Shown here: positions 52,662-62,005 of the stretch, piece by piece
Position numbering within the stretch: the stretch's first letter is position 1
Layout: each line of letters opens with the position of its first letter
Assembly (NCBI GenBank): GCA_903844735.1
Contig: CAIMUX010000121.1
Coordinates: 1-64,000, forward strand
DNA from: Candidatus Eiseniibacteriota bacterium
GTDB lineage: Bacteria; Eisenbacteria; RBG-16-71-46; CAIMUX01
Length of the DNA stretch: 64,000 bases
Reading direction: 5' to 3'
The notes under the pieces: model-generated
The model's input: the letters and a program-made list of their open reading frames with translations, nothing else
The model's database searches: none
What the model was told of the DNA's origin: nothing
Program-made: the position numbers and the translations under genes

Positions 52662-53676
52662 CAGTCCCGCCCCCCACCCGCCGTCGGATGTCACCGGTCG
52701 CTCTCATCACGACCCCGAGTTCCCTGTCGATCGCCTTGAGATAGCCGTCGAGAAATCGGAGGAGTCGGTCGGATTCCTCGGGAGTCGCGGGGCTTGCGGC
52801 CAGGATCCGGTCGAGGTCTCCCCCCGAGCCGGCCCGGTCCCCGGCGCTGGCCCCACGCCGAGTGGAATCAGCGGTCGCGTTGTCAATCGGTGCACCACGG
52901 AATCGCACGGTTCCCGATGGCGAGACGCGCCCCCCTTCGTCCAGAAAGCTCAGGTCACGCAGGAGCCGGCCGGCCTCCTCGAGCGACCGCCGTTCCTCCG
53001 CCACTTCGGAACGCCGGGTTCGCACCCGGTCCCCAAGTTCCCGCAGCGCCCTGATGACCCCCTCGTGGTATCGGAGCTTTTCGGCCAGCGTTTCCGGCGT
53101 GTCGGTGCTGTCGGGAGGAATCAAAGGATAGCCGAGAAAGACCGGTCCGGCCAGCCAACCCTGCAGGCGCGTGCGCAGGGCCCGCAGGCGGAGCAGCTCC
53201 GCGGCCCCGGCTGCACCGCCGCTGTCACCGGCCAGCGCCGCCTCGATGACCGCAATCTGCCGTTCGCATTCCGGCAGTGCCAGCGTGGCCCGCTCCCGGC
53301 ATTCGGTCCGCCTCAGCACCAGTTCCAAATCGAGATCCTGCGCCTCGCGATCCAAACGGTCGGCCCGGCGCAAAAGGTCCTGTGGGGCGGCGGTCCCCCC
53401 CGCCCTCGCGGCCTCGATGCGCACCCCCAGGCTTTCGGCCCGGCCGAGGAGCTCTGCCCGTCGCGCCTCCGTACGAGCCTGCTCGTCGAGACAATCAACC
53501 ACATCTTCGGCCACTGTCGCCCGTGACCTCCCGGCCGACAGCATCACCAGGATGCTCACCGCCAGCACCGCCCCAAGGATACCCCGGTCCCCAACCGCGG
53601 AGTATCGTGTGCGGACCAGTCTCGGCTTCGACGTGTCAGTCTCCCAGTCCCGGCTCGACCAGCCCGTGCTTCTCAA
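52648..53676 (-). CDS. Exported coiled-coil protein of unknown function
   Basis: Up to 342 residues long, it begins inside the end of the NtrC-type gene. The start is uncertain. A TTG at 53676 and a GTG at 53568 are the only non-ATG options that keep the signal-like segment GILGAVLAVSILVMLSAG. The mature part is Arg/Glu/Leu-rich with heptad character (RRADRLDREAQDLDLELVLRR; RTRRSEVAEERRSLEEAGRLL), and a conserved-looking GPVFLGYPLIPPDS loop breaks it. The function is not known. Gene order suggests it is periplasmic and works with the barrel protein downstream. Confidence 0.65.
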   Translation of the reverse strand: MRSTGWSSRDWETDTSKPRLVRTRYSAVGDRGILGAVLAVSILVMLSAGRSRATVAEDVVDCLDEQARTEARRAELLGRAESLGVRIEAARAGGTAAPQDLLRRADRLDREAQDLDLELVLRRTECRERATLALPECERQIAVIEAALAGDSGGAAGAAELLRLRALRTRLQGWLAGPVFLGYPLIPPDSTDTPETLAEKLRYHEGVIRALRELGDRVRTRRSEVAEERRSLEEAGRLLRDLSFLDEGGRVSPSGTVRFRGAPIDNATADSTRRGASAGDRAGSGGDLDRILAASPATPEESDRLLRFLDGYLKAIDRELGVVMRATGDIRRRVGGGTDAQR

Positions 53677-55030
53677 GCTTGTAGTAGAGGACGCTCGGCT
53701 TCAGGTCGAGCAGCCGCGCGGCCTCGACCTTGACCCCGTCCGCCGCCTTCATGGCGCGGCAGATCATCTGCCGCTCCAACTCATCCACCGCCTCCCGCAA
53801 AGGCGGGAACCCCTCCGGGGCCCGCACCGCGAAACGTCCGCGTGGGGTCTCGAACGGCAGGTCCGCCGGAGTGATGCGGTCACCCCCGCACAGGACAATC
53901 GCCCGCTCGATGACGTTTTCCAGCTCACGCACGTTGCCCGGCCAGTCGTAGACCCGGAGGAAGTCCAGTGCATCCTTTGTCAGGGTGACGGGCGCGTGCC
54001 CCATCTCACGGCAGAGTCTTGAGATGAAGTGCTCGGCCAACAGCGGGATGTCCTCGCGACGCTCCCGCAGCGCCGGCACTTGCAGCGGGATCACGAAGAG
54101 CCTATAGAAGAGGTCCTCACGGAAACGGCCCGCGGCCATCTCTGCACGAAGGTCGCGGTTGGTGGCGGCCAGCACGCGCACGTCAACGGTGAGCGTTTCC
54201 TCGCCCCCCACTCGCTCGAAAGAACGCTCCTGGAGAACTCGCAGCAGCTTCACCTGCAGCGCCGGCGAAATCTCGGCGATCTCGTCGAGGAGAATGGAGC
54301 CGCCGTCGGCCAGCTCAAAGCGGCCGCGTCTGCGCCGGACCGCGCCAGTGAAGGCTCCTTTCTCGTGGCCGAACAGCTCGCTCTCAAGAAGTCCCTCGGC
54401 TAGCGCTCCGCAGTTCACCTTTACGAAAGCGCCCCCGCCCCTTCGGCTGCGGCGATGAATCGCGCGTGCTACCACCTCTTTCCCGGTTCCGCTCTCGCCG
54501 AGGATCAGGACCGAGCTGGGCGAGGCGGCCACCTTCTCCACCTGACCCAGCAGTTCCAGCATCGGTGCGCTTCGACCGACGATCCGCCCTTCGTCGAAGA
54601 TCTCGTCGACCTCGGCCCGCAGGAGATCGGTCTGCTCGCGCTCATGCTCCAGCAGGTCGCGCTCCTCGATGATGGCGAGAACGCGGCGGACCTTCTCGAT
54701 GAGTTGGGCCATCGAGAACGGCTTCACGAGAAAGTCGAACGCCCCTGCCCTCATCGCCTCCACCGCCGCTTCCACGGTGGCAAACGCGGTCATGAGGACG
54801 ACCTCGCTGCGCGGAGACCGGCCCCGCACGAAGCGGAGCAGCTCGAGGCCGCCCTCCGGTGATTCCAGCCGCAGATCGGTGAGGACGAGCCCGGCCGGCT
54901 CTCGCTCGAATGCGGCTTTCGCCTCCGCCGCGCTCCCGACCCCCTCCACGCCGCACCTGAGCGCCCCCAGCACCTCGACCACCGCTTCCCGCAAGGTCTC
55001 TTGGTCCTCGACCACGAGGATCCGCCTCAC
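53636..55030 (-). CDS. NtrC-family sigma-54-dependent response regulator
   Basis: This 464-residue protein has a receiver domain with E8-D9, phosphoacceptor D52 and K103. The AAA+ domain has Walker A GESGTGKE at 178-185, GAFTGA at 225-230 and Walker B GGSILLDEIAE. A Fis-type helix-turn-helix (GVKVEAARLLDLKPSVLYYKL) ends it. Phosphorylation by the adjacent kinase should switch on RpoN-dependent promoters, possibly the one at 51359-51375. ATG 55030 overlaps the histidine-kinase stop as ATGA. Confidence 0.96.
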   Translation of the reverse strand: MRRILVVEDQETLREAVVEVLGALRCGVEGVGSAAEAKAAFEREPAGLVLTDLRLESPEGGLELLRFVRGRSPRSEVVLMTAFATVEAAVEAMRAGAFDFLVKPFSMAQLIEKVRRVLAIIEERDLLEHEREQTDLLRAEVDEIFDEGRIVGRSAPMLELLGQVEKVAASPSSVLILGESGTGKEVVARAIHRRSRRGGGAFVKVNCGALAEGLLESELFGHEKGAFTGAVRRRRGRFELADGGSILLDEIAEISPALQVKLLRVLQERSFERVGGEETLTVDVRVLAATNRDLRAEMAAGRFREDLFYRLFVIPLQVPALRERREDIPLLAEHFISRLCREMGHAPVTLTKDALDFLRVYDWPGNVRELENVIERAIVLCGGDRITPADLPFETPRGRFAVRAPEGFPPLREAVDELERQMICRAMKAADGVKVEAARLLDLKPSVLYYKLEKHGLVEPGLGD

Positions 55031-56532
55031 TTTCCCTCCTTCGCCGCCGGGCCCGCACCACGGAGGATGACCGTGAACCGCGCGCCACCACCGACCGTGG
55101 CGCCGAACTCCACGGTAGCGCCGTTCAGGTGGCAGAGACGGCGCACGATGGCGAGACCCAGCCCAGCCCCGGCAGCCTTCGTCGTGTAGAACGGCTCGAA
55201 AATCCGTTCGCTCGCCTCAGGGGTGATCCCCGGTCCCTCGTCCTCGACGCTGACGCGAAGCGCACCCCCAACGCCGCGCGCTACCCTCACCCGCACCTTG
55301 CTCCCCGCCGGTCCAGCCTCCACGGCGTTCAAGACGAGATTTCGAAGAATCTGCCGCAGGTGATTCGGGTCAACCCAGGCCGTAACCGTCGCCATTCCGG
55401 CAGCCTCGAACACCCCGAGAATTCCCCGGAGGTGGGCCTGCGGCGCCACGGCGTCCAGGATTTCCGCCCCCACGTCCACAAGATCGACCAGTTCCGGCGC
55501 GGCCACCGCGGGCCGAGCAAAAAGCAGGAACTCATCGACAATCGCCCCCAGCCGGTCCATCTCGCGGAGCATCTTGCCGAGGCGCTTTCGCGCCGACTCC
55601 CCGGTCGCCGGGTCGGCAGATAAGATCTCGGCGTAGAGCCGGATGCCGCCCAAGGGGTTTCGAATCTCGTGGGCCACCCCCGCCACCATGGCACGTTGCT
55701 CGCGATCGCGCGCCTCTAGGCCGAGACGCATCTGCTCGAGGGTAGCGGCCAGGAGACCAATCTCGTCACGACCCGCGGCCGGGGCCGGGCGTGACAGGTC
55801 ACCCGCGCCGAGACTTCGGGCCCAGGGGACGATCTTGCCCAGGGGCCCGGTCAGAGTCCGCGCCAACGGCGCCGCCAGAAGAAAGGCCGCGAGAATCCCC
55901 CCGGCGCCGATGGCAAAGACACGAGCGCGCAGCTTTTCCACCGCACCCAAGAAATCGGCGTCGGCCATCACCCCGACCAGTCCCACGACCCGCCCCTCCG
56001 ACAGCACCGGAACGTACCCGGTCTTGCGGTACTGTCGGTCGGCATCAAGGAACAGCGGCGCCGCGACGGGCCGCCCAGCCCGCACCGCTCGCATCTCCAC
56101 GCGGTCGGTTCGCAACTGTGAGAGCGACGTGCCGGCGGACACCGTACCGTCGGTATCGAGGAAGGAACGCCCCGTCGTGTCGGCAAGAAAAATCCGGCGC
56201 ACACCGGTTCGCTCACGCAGCCGTAACAGCACCGTACGGCGGGGCCGGCGGAGATCAAAGCGGTCATCAGACCCCACAGCGCTGAGGAGGGCGGGGACGA
56301 ACTCGGGCCGGATCAGTTCCACTGCCGCCGCACCCACCGACTGGAGCCGCAACGCCATCTCGTCTTCTAGTTCGCGTCGGGCCTGGCTGGCCACTAGCAC
56401 GGCGGCGACGGTCAGAAGCAGGGCTGCCAGCAGAGCCAAGGAAAGGAAGAGACGCGTGCGAATGCCGAAAAGCCACAGGCGGGGCGGATCGGGATCATGG
56501 GGTCCTAGACGCGGGTACCCGCCCGTGCTCAT
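55027..56532 (-). CDS. Membrane sensor histidine kinase
   Basis: This 501-residue partner of the NtrC-type regulator has two membrane helices (about 26-48, LFLSLALLAALLLTVAAVLV; about 205-227, FAIGAGGILAAFLLAAPLA). They flank a periplasmic region of about 155 residues. A HAMP segment follows, then the H-box MVAGVAHEIRNPLGGI. The catalytic domain has N-box NLVLNAVEA, G1 VEDEGPGI and G2 GLGLAIV. The start ATG 56532 follows GGGAGGGG. The signal it senses is not evident. Confidence 0.95.
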   Translation of the reverse strand: MSTGGYPRLGPHDPDPPRLWLFGIRTRLFLSLALLAALLLTVAAVLVASQARRELEDEMALRLQSVGAAAVELIRPEFVPALLSAVGSDDRFDLRRPRRTVLLRLRERTGVRRIFLADTTGRSFLDTDGTVSAGTSLSQLRTDRVEMRAVRAGRPVAAPLFLDADRQYRKTGYVPVLSEGRVVGLVGVMADADFLGAVEKLRARVFAIGAGGILAAFLLAAPLARTLTGPLGKIVPWARSLGAGDLSRPAPAAGRDEIGLLAATLEQMRLGLEARDREQRAMVAGVAHEIRNPLGGIRLYAEILSADPATGESARKRLGKMLREMDRLGAIVDEFLLFARPAVAAPELVDLVDVGAEILDAVAPQAHLRGILGVFEAAGMATVTAWVDPNHLRQILRNLVLNAVEAGPAGSKVRVRVARGVGGALRVSVEDEGPGITPEASERIFEPFYTTKAAGAGLGLAIVRRLCHLNGATVEFGATVGGGARFTVILRGAGPAAKEGK

Positions 56533-56574
56533 ACAGTACGCCCCTCCCGATTGCGGTGACGGTTCCCGTCGCGG

Positions 56575-56604
56575 AGCCTAGCAGAGCCCGTCGAGAGACA
56601 ACAA
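56575..56604 (-). promoter_or_regulatory. Possible sigma-70-type promoter for the histidine kinase operon
   Basis: TTGTTG (56604-56599), an 18-bp spacer, then TAGGCT (56580-56575) preceded by TGC, about 40 bp before the kinase start. Confidence 0.4.
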
Positions 56605-56630
56605 GTCGCGGCCTAGCAACCTTAAGTCAC

Positions 56631-56665
56631 AAAAAAGCCCGGGCGGCTCACAGGCCGTCCGGGTC
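56631..56665 (-). terminator. Rho-independent terminator after tRNA-Leu
   Basis: On the minus strand a GC-rich stem (CCCGGACGGC paired with GCCGCCCGGG around CTGTGA, one mismatch) is followed by C and six T residues. It closes the pgk-tpiA-secG-tRNA unit. Confidence 0.88.
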
Positions 56666-56673
56666 TTCCGTCA

Positions 56674-56758
<85 letters not shown>

Positions 56759-56812
56759 AACCGAATCGAAAACAGCAAGCCATGGCCCCCAAGCCGCGCC
56801 CGGAGCTACAGC

Positions 56813-57202
56813 CTAGTTGCCCCCCGGAGCGGGGAGCGGCGTGCCACCCGTACCGCCACCGCCCGTACCATCACCGCCCCCCGGGGAGGAGTCCGGCGGA
56901 GGGAGTGCCGGCGCGGAGCTCGTGGTCTTGGGGATGAGCCCCTTACCACCGCCGCCGCCGGTGACAGACTTGGCCGAGGTCAGGACGGCTAGAGTCAGGC
57001 TGGTGAGCATGAACGCTCCGCCGAGAACCCAGGTGGCCTTGCCGAGAAAATCGACGGCGCCACGGCCGCCAAAAAGGGTCTGGTTCCCGCCACCTCCGCC
57101 GAAGGCCCCGGCGAGACCTCGCCCCTTGCCGGACTGCAGGAGCACGACCACCATGAGAACAAGGGACACCACAACATGCAAGATCAGCATCACGACATAC
57201 AT
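56813..57202 (-). CDS. secG: Preprotein translocase subunit SecG
   Basis: This 129-residue Sec translocon subunit has two membrane helices ([21 protein letters not shown] and [20 protein letters not shown]). The conserved [18 protein letters not shown] loop lies between them, with [16 protein letters not shown] after it. The C-terminus is a Pro/Gly-rich low-complexity tail of about 40 residues, longer than usual. The tpiA-secG-tRNA-Leu order is common in bacteria. Confidence 0.95.
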   Translation of the reverse strand: MYVVMLILHVVVSLVLMVVVLLQSGKGRGLAGAFGGGGGNQTLFGGRGAVDFLGKATWVLGGAFMLTSLTLAVLTSAKSVTGGGGGKGLIPKTTSSAPALPPPDSSPGGGDGTGGGGTGGTPLPAPGGN

Positions 57203-57278
57203 CGATCAACTCCTCAAGAAGCCCCCGACAACACGTAAACGCTGAAACTACCAGCTACAATCAGCCATCGTCAAGTGG

Positions 57279-58031
57279 TCATTTCGCCGCAGCGATGCCC
57301 AGGAAGGAGGCAGCCTCCAGGCTGGCCCCACCAACGAGGACACCGTTGATCTCCGGTCGCGAGAGAAGCTCGGCGGCGTTCCCCGGCTTGACGCTCCCCC
57401 CATAGAGGAGCGGTACCCCCGACCCGGCGGCGCCCCACCTTTCCACCAACTGCCCGCGGAGGAATCGGTGGGCAGTCTCCGCCTGATCGGGAGTTGCCGT
57501 CCGACCGGTGCCGATGGCCCAGACCGGTTCGTAGGCCACCACCAGCTTTGCGAGGTCTGCCCCGGAAACCTCACCCAGCCCCAGGCGAACCTGGGACGCG
57601 ACCACCGCCTCGGTCTGGCCGGCCTCACGTTCCGCCAGGGTTTCGCCGAGGCAGAAGACCGGTTCGAGGCCGGCATCCAGGGCCGCTCGAACCTTGCAAG
57701 CGAGAAAGGCATCGTCTTCGGCGAAGAGCGCCCGTCGCTCGGAGTGGCCTACGAGGACGTGGGTCGCTCCCGCCTCTATGAGCATCGCCGCCGAAATCTC
57801 ACCCGTGAACGCTCCCTCCCGCTGTGGATGGAGATTCTGCCCACCCACGCTGATCCGGCTGTAGCGGCATCGCTCCACCACTGCCGCGATCGCGGTAGCG
57901 GCCGGAAACACGAGGAGTTCCCGATCCGCGGGCACAGGTCCCGCGCCCGCGAGAATCCCGTTCACGAGAGCCAGTGCCTCGGATCGAGTGCGGTACATCT
58001 TCCAGTTACCTGCAATGATGGTGCGCGCCAT
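57279..58031 (-). CDS. tpiA: Triosephosphate isomerase
   Basis: This 250-residue glycolytic TIM barrel interconverts DHAP and glyceraldehyde-3-phosphate. Catalytic residues are present: Lys in AGNWKMYRT, His in VLVGHSERRALF and Glu in VVAYEPVWAIGTG. The phosphate loop is PLLYGGSVKPGNA. ATG 58031 with GGGAAGGGAG upstream is the start rather than the more distal ATG at 58073. It lies between pgk and secG. Confidence 0.97.
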   Translation of the reverse strand: MARTIIAGNWKMYRTRSEALALVNGILAGAGPVPADRELLVFPAATAIAAVVERCRYSRISVGGQNLHPQREGAFTGEISAAMLIEAGATHVLVGHSERRALFAEDDAFLACKVRAALDAGLEPVFCLGETLAEREAGQTEAVVASQVRLGLGEVSGADLAKLVVAYEPVWAIGTGRTATPDQAETAHRFLRGQLVERWGAAGSGVPLLYGGSVKPGNAAELLSRPEINGVLVGGASLEAASFLGIAAAK

Positions 58032-58090
58032 GATCTCCCTTCCCGGCGCCGTGGTTACCGGCGCGCGCTGCAAGACCTCCAGGCTGGTGT

Positions 58091-59281
58091 TTAGGGCCTC
58101 GGCGTGAGAGCGGCGACGCCGGGCAGCACTCTTCCCTCGAGGAACTCGAGAGAAGCGCCACCGCCGGTGCTGACATGACTCACCGCCGACTCGAGGCCCG
58201 CCTGGTTCACTGCTGCTGCGGAATCGCCTCCGCCAACCACGGTGATCGCCCCTGCCTTTGTGGCCTCGGCCAAGGCTCGGGCCACCGCGAGCGTTCCTTG
58301 AGCGAAGACCGGCACCTCGAAAACACCCATCGGGCCGTTCCAGAGGATGGTGCGAGCGCCCCGCAGAATGCCGGCGAACTCCTCCGCCGTGGCCGGACCG
58401 ATGTCACCTCCGGCAAGGTCGACCGGCATCGCCGAAACGGACACCACGCGCACGGGTGCCGAGCCGTCAAGGACCGTCGCCGCCAGCGTGTCCGAGGGCA
58501 ACATCAGCTTCCCGGCCCCGGGGCCGTGCAGCAGTTCGCGCGCCATCTCCACCCGATCGGCTTCCACCAGCGACTTCCCCACCTCATACCCCTCGGCCCG
58601 GAAAAACGTGAACGCCATGGCCCCGCCCACCAGTAGTCGGTCAACGCGAGGCAGCAGGTTGTGGATCACATCGATCTTGCCGGAGATTTTCGAGCCGCCG
58701 AGCACTGCGACGAACGGACGGGCCGGTGACTCCAGTGCAGAACCGAGGTAGTCCAACTCCTTCTCCATGAGCAGACCGGCCACGCTCGGCGAGAGAAAGC
58801 GGGTCACCCCCTCGGTGGAGGCGTGGGCCCGATGGGCGGAGCCGAAAGCGTCGTTCACGAAGAGATCGCCCAACGCGGCCAGTTGTCGCGCGAACACTGC
58901 ATCGTTCTTCTCCTCCTCCGCATGGAAGCGCACGTTCTCGAGGAGAAGTACGCCGCCGTCCGGGAGCGCGCGCGAGGCAGCCTCCGCCTCGGGACCGATG
59001 CAGTCATCGGCGAAACTCACCGAACCACCGAGAAGTTCCGTCAAACGGTCGGCCACCGGGCGCAGAGACTGCGCCCGGTCCGGCTTTCCCTTGGGCCGTC
59101 CGAGGTGCGACATGAGGATCACTTTCGCCCCGGCCTTCGAGAGGAAGCGGATCGTGGGCAGGGAGGCCTTGATCCGGGTGTCGTCGGCAACCTTCCCGTC
59201 TTTGAACGGCACATTGAAATCGACGCGAACGAGCGCTCTTCTTCCCGGCAGCGTCACCTGCCGCACGGTCGTTCTGTCCAA
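58091..59281 (-). CDS. pgk: Phosphoglycerate kinase
   Basis: This 396-residue glycolytic kinase carries ALVRVDFNVPFKDGKVADDTR and LMSHLGRPKGKPD near the N-terminus. FAVLGGSKISGKIDVI-type sequence, and VVGGGDSAAAVNQAG plus HVSTGGGASLEFLEG at the nucleotide end, complete the signature. The start is TTG 59281, with GAAGGGGG upstream. It is the first gene of the pgk-tpiA-secG-tRNA-Leu unit and has a clear promoter. Confidence 0.97.
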   Translation of the reverse strand: MDRTTVRQVTLPGRRALVRVDFNVPFKDGKVADDTRIKASLPTIRFLSKAGAKVILMSHLGRPKGKPDRAQSLRPVADRLTELLGGSVSFADDCIGPEAEAASRALPDGGVLLLENVRFHAEEEKNDAVFARQLAALGDLFVNDAFGSAHRAHASTEGVTRFLSPSVAGLLMEKELDYLGSALESPARPFVAVLGGSKISGKIDVIHNLLPRVDRLLVGGAMAFTFFRAEGYEVGKSLVEADRVEMARELLHGPGAGKLMLPSDTLAATVLDGSAPVRVVSVSAMPVDLAGGDIGPATAEEFAGILRGARTILWNGPMGVFEVPVFAQGTLAVARALAEATKAGAITVVGGGDSAAAVNQAGLESAVSHVSTGGGASLEFLEGRVLPGVAALTPRP

Positions 59282-59337
59282 GACGAACCCCCTTCTTTCG
59301 CGCCTGACGCGCGTTCAGTGTTTTCCCTGACGCCGGA

Positions 59338-59366
59338 ATCGTAGGAGCAAGCAGCATCAGCGTCAA
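59338..59366 (-). promoter_or_regulatory. Sigma-70-type promoter for pgk-tpiA-secG
   Basis: TTGACG (59366-59361) and TACGAT (59343-59338) are separated by 17 bp, about 57 bp before the pgk start. Confidence 0.7.
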
Positions 59367-59399
59367 CCGCTGGTCCCCGCGAGGACCCTGCGGTGGGCC

Positions 59400-60893
59400 T
59401 CACTGCAGGGTGCCGGGAGCGTTGGTGTAGACGAGCGTGTAGTCGCCGGTCCCCAACTCATCGACGAAGATGAACTTCAGGCCAAGCTTCTGGCCGGGAG
59501 TGATGTACTCCGGGAGGAGGGGATCGCCGCGGGTGGCGTATTCCCAAACTTCGTAGGCGCGGTTGTCGAATCGCGAGCGCCGCTTGGTCAGTCGACTGCT
59601 CGCCCCGTCGCCGGTCTCATCGTCGGCGGCCATTTCCTCGGGGATCGCCCCCCAAAGCAGGTTACCGTCATGGGGATTGAGCTCCGCACGGACCTCGTCC
59701 GCCGGTCCCAACCGGATGAAGACGCGCCCTCGGTCGGAGAGCATCCCCGTGCGCTGCCCTCGGAAAAACAGGTCGGCGTGGGCTCGGCGCTCCTCGAAGA
59801 CGCGCTCGAGCGAGTTGATTGCACCGGACTCACTCGGAGCGCGGCTGTTCCACAAATCGAGAAAGAACGTCTCCTGCGCTCCGCGATCAAGTTTCTCGAA
59901 TCTCTCAAACTCCGGGGACGGGAGGATAACGCGCGCAATATCTAGGAATTCGGCCTGGCTACGCATCCAGCTTCGTTCGTCCCATACCACTTGGAAAGCT
60001 CCCGTCGCCTGCGCCAACGGTTCACCCGCCCCGTCCAGGCGGTGGAGCGTGACCTCCATGCTGTAGGCACCGCCACGCAGCCCCGACAGATCATACCGCC
60101 GCAGCATCCAGGTAGCCTCCGCGGACACGGCCAGCGTCTCTCGCTCCGCGGCGACCTCTAGTAGGTCGGGTAGATGCAGCACACGTCGCGTCTCCACCAG
60201 CGCTCCGGCTTCCTTGCCCTCGCCGGGATACCGTTCCCAATAGACCGTGAGGAACGGTTGGAAAAGTCCGTAGTAGCGATAGGGGTTCGGCTCGAGGCGG
60301 GTCCGGACTCCGCTGAGCCCACCCCTCGCGACGTCCGCATCGACGGTCGCGCTTGGTCCCCAGGCGAAGAGGAGGTCGCTCAGCCTTCCCGGCACGGCCG
60401 GTTCCCCCTCCGGAACGATCCGCCCGGCAAGCTCGCCGTCGAGTCGCTTGTCTCGGAGTTGATCGACGAGTCCCCGCTTGCTTCGGTCCAGATCCTCCAC
60501 CCGCACGCGCAGACCGACTGTTCCTTCCACCCAGCGGGGAAAAAGCCGCAGCCACCCTCGAGAAACAGGAAAGCCGCCATCCTCACGTGAAGCCGCGGGC
60601 GGGAGCCGGACTTCCGTGCGAAAACGGCCGAGGGATCGCTTCCGCCGATCCAGCGGCTCGATCTCGACGGAGAGCCTCGCGCTGTCGTTCTCCGCTAGCA
60701 GGCTGTCCCGCGGGACGGAGATGGCCACCTCCACGATCGGGCCGTCGGGACCCCGGAATCGAGCGGCGTCCGCCTGAAACATGATGTTCCCGCGTGCCTC
60801 GAGGGGAAACACATCCTGGAGCGGATCGGAGGCAAATACCGGCCAGAACCCGGCTATCAGCGGCCATAGGAAAAGCAGCGCTTTTGATCCCAC
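59400..60893 (-). CDS. GWxTD-domain secreted protein
   Basis: This protein of about 497 residues starts at GTG 60893, five bases after GGAGGTGA. An earlier ATG at 60959 would place that Shine-Dalgarno sequence inside the gene. The signal peptide is ALLFLWPLIAGFWPVFA. The middle part is beta-rich. The C-terminal GWxTD-type domain reads QETFFLDLWNSRAPSESGA ... GMLSDRGRVFIRLGPADEV, where this protein has GMLSDRG in place of the eponymous motif. Such domains occur in exported proteins of FCB, acidobacterial and related genomes. Their role is unknown. Confidence 0.82.
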   Translation of the reverse strand: MGSKALLFLWPLIAGFWPVFASDPLQDVFPLEARGNIMFQADAARFRGPDGPIVEVAISVPRDSLLAENDSARLSVEIEPLDRRKRSLGRFRTEVRLPPAASREDGGFPVSRGWLRLFPRWVEGTVGLRVRVEDLDRSKRGLVDQLRDKRLDGELAGRIVPEGEPAVPGRLSDLLFAWGPSATVDADVARGGLSGVRTRLEPNPYRYYGLFQPFLTVYWERYPGEGKEAGALVETRRVLHLPDLLEVAAERETLAVSAEATWMLRRYDLSGLRGGAYSMEVTLHRLDGAGEPLAQATGAFQVVWDERSWMRSQAEFLDIARVILPSPEFERFEKLDRGAQETFFLDLWNSRAPSESGAINSLERVFEERRAHADLFFRGQRTGMLSDRGRVFIRLGPADEVRAELNPHDGNLLWGAIPEEMAADDETGDGASSRLTKRRSRFDNRAYEVWEYATRGDPLLPEYITPGQKLGLKFIFVDELGTGDYTLVYTNAPGTLQ

Positions 60894-60970
60894 CGGCTCA
60901 CCTCCGGCGTCCCGCACCTTCCCGGAGACAACAATCTGCGTCTCCGAGTCTTCCCTCACAAACGCAAGAA

Positions 60971-60993
60971 CCCCGGCCGCGCACCGGCCGGGG
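60971..60993 (-). terminator. Probable terminator after the PorV-like gene
   Basis: A perfect eight-pair stem (CCCCGGCC/GGCCGGGG) with a 7-base loop is followed on the minus strand by TTCTTGCGTTTG, a weak T-tract. It lies 30 bp after the stop at 61024. Confidence 0.6.
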
Positions 60994-61023
60994 CCCGATC
61001 GTTACGCCGTCTCCGAGACCGGC

Positions 61024-61962
61024 TCAGAACCGAAAGTCGACCGACACACGATGAACCGCCGGCATGGCGCCCATGTCGGTATACGCGTAGTCCACCCGGG
61101 CCTCGGAGTTCAGCGCGGCGGCGAGCTTGAAGCCGAGCCCGGCGCTGAATGTCTCCAGATCAGAGTTGAACTGGTACCCGCTTCGCACGAAGAAGAACTC
61201 CTTGAAGCCGTATTCCATCCCCCAGCTCGCCCGTTCGCTGTTGTCCGGCGGGTGACTGAAGTCACCGGCCATGAGAACCATCTGGCTGCCGGACTCGTAA
61301 AGGTTCATCGACATCCCGACCCTAAAGACGGTCGGCATCTTCACCTGACTCTCGATGAATGTCATGTCGCTACCGATATTTTGGATCGCCATTCCGATGC
61401 GGAGACTGCGGTATCCTGTGTTGTACAGCGTGCCGAAGTCGAAAATGACGGCGCTTCCTGTGTATGATGCGAGCGAGGACTGCAGGTAACTCGCACCGAT
61501 CCCGGCCGAGAACTTGTCGGTGAGCGAGCGGCCATACGTGACACCCAACGCCATGTCCCCCGAGTCAGACGATCGGCCCTCGCCCTCGGGACGAAAGACA
61601 GTACGGACCTGCTGCTCGTCCATGTAGAGGCTGCGGGCGCTGATCCCGATCGTCCCCGGGAGAAACCGGGTGTGGAAAAGATAGGTGGCCTGCGCGTAAC
61701 CGATATCCGCCAGCCAGGTCGTGTGATTGATGCTGAGTACGCCCTTCTGGATGCGGGCGATTCCCGCGGGGTTCCAATAGACAGCGGTCGCGTCATCGGC
61801 CACGGAGACAAACGAACTCCCCATGGCAACCGCCCGGGCGCCGATCCCGATCTTGAGGACCTGTCCTCCGATCGTACCGACCTTGGCGAACTGGCGCGCG
61901 CTGTGCGCCAAGCCCGGGCTGATCAAGGCCAATGCCACCATCAGGATCAAGATGCGCTTCAC
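61024..61962 (-). CDS. PorV/PorQ (UPF0164)-family outer-membrane protein
   Basis: This 312-residue barrel protein has signal peptide ILILMVALALISPGLAHSA. The family hallmark comes early in the mature part: IGIGARAVAMGSSFVSVADDATAVYWNPAG. The barrel ends in HRVSVDFRF. PorV relatives are the outer-membrane shuttle of the type IX secretion system and of related FadL-like proteins. It lies 43 bp after a large secreted protein with a T9SS-like C-terminus, so cargo and carrier may be encoded side by side. Confidence 0.88.
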   Translation of the reverse strand: MKRILILMVALALISPGLAHSARQFAKVGTIGGQVLKIGIGARAVAMGSSFVSVADDATAVYWNPAGIARIQKGVLSINHTTWLADIGYAQATYLFHTRFLPGTIGISARSLYMDEQQVRTVFRPEGEGRSSDSGDMALGVTYGRSLTDKFSAGIGASYLQSSLASYTGSAVIFDFGTLYNTGYRSLRIGMAIQNIGSDMTFIESQVKMPTVFRVGMSMNLYESGSQMVLMAGDFSHPPDNSERASWGMEYGFKEFFFVRSGYQFNSDLETFSAGLGFKLAAALNSEARVDYAYTDMGAMPAVHRVSVDFRF

Positions 61963-62005
61963 CCGACTCCTCCTTCGCTCCTGCCGCCCAGAGACCTTCT
62001 CGGCC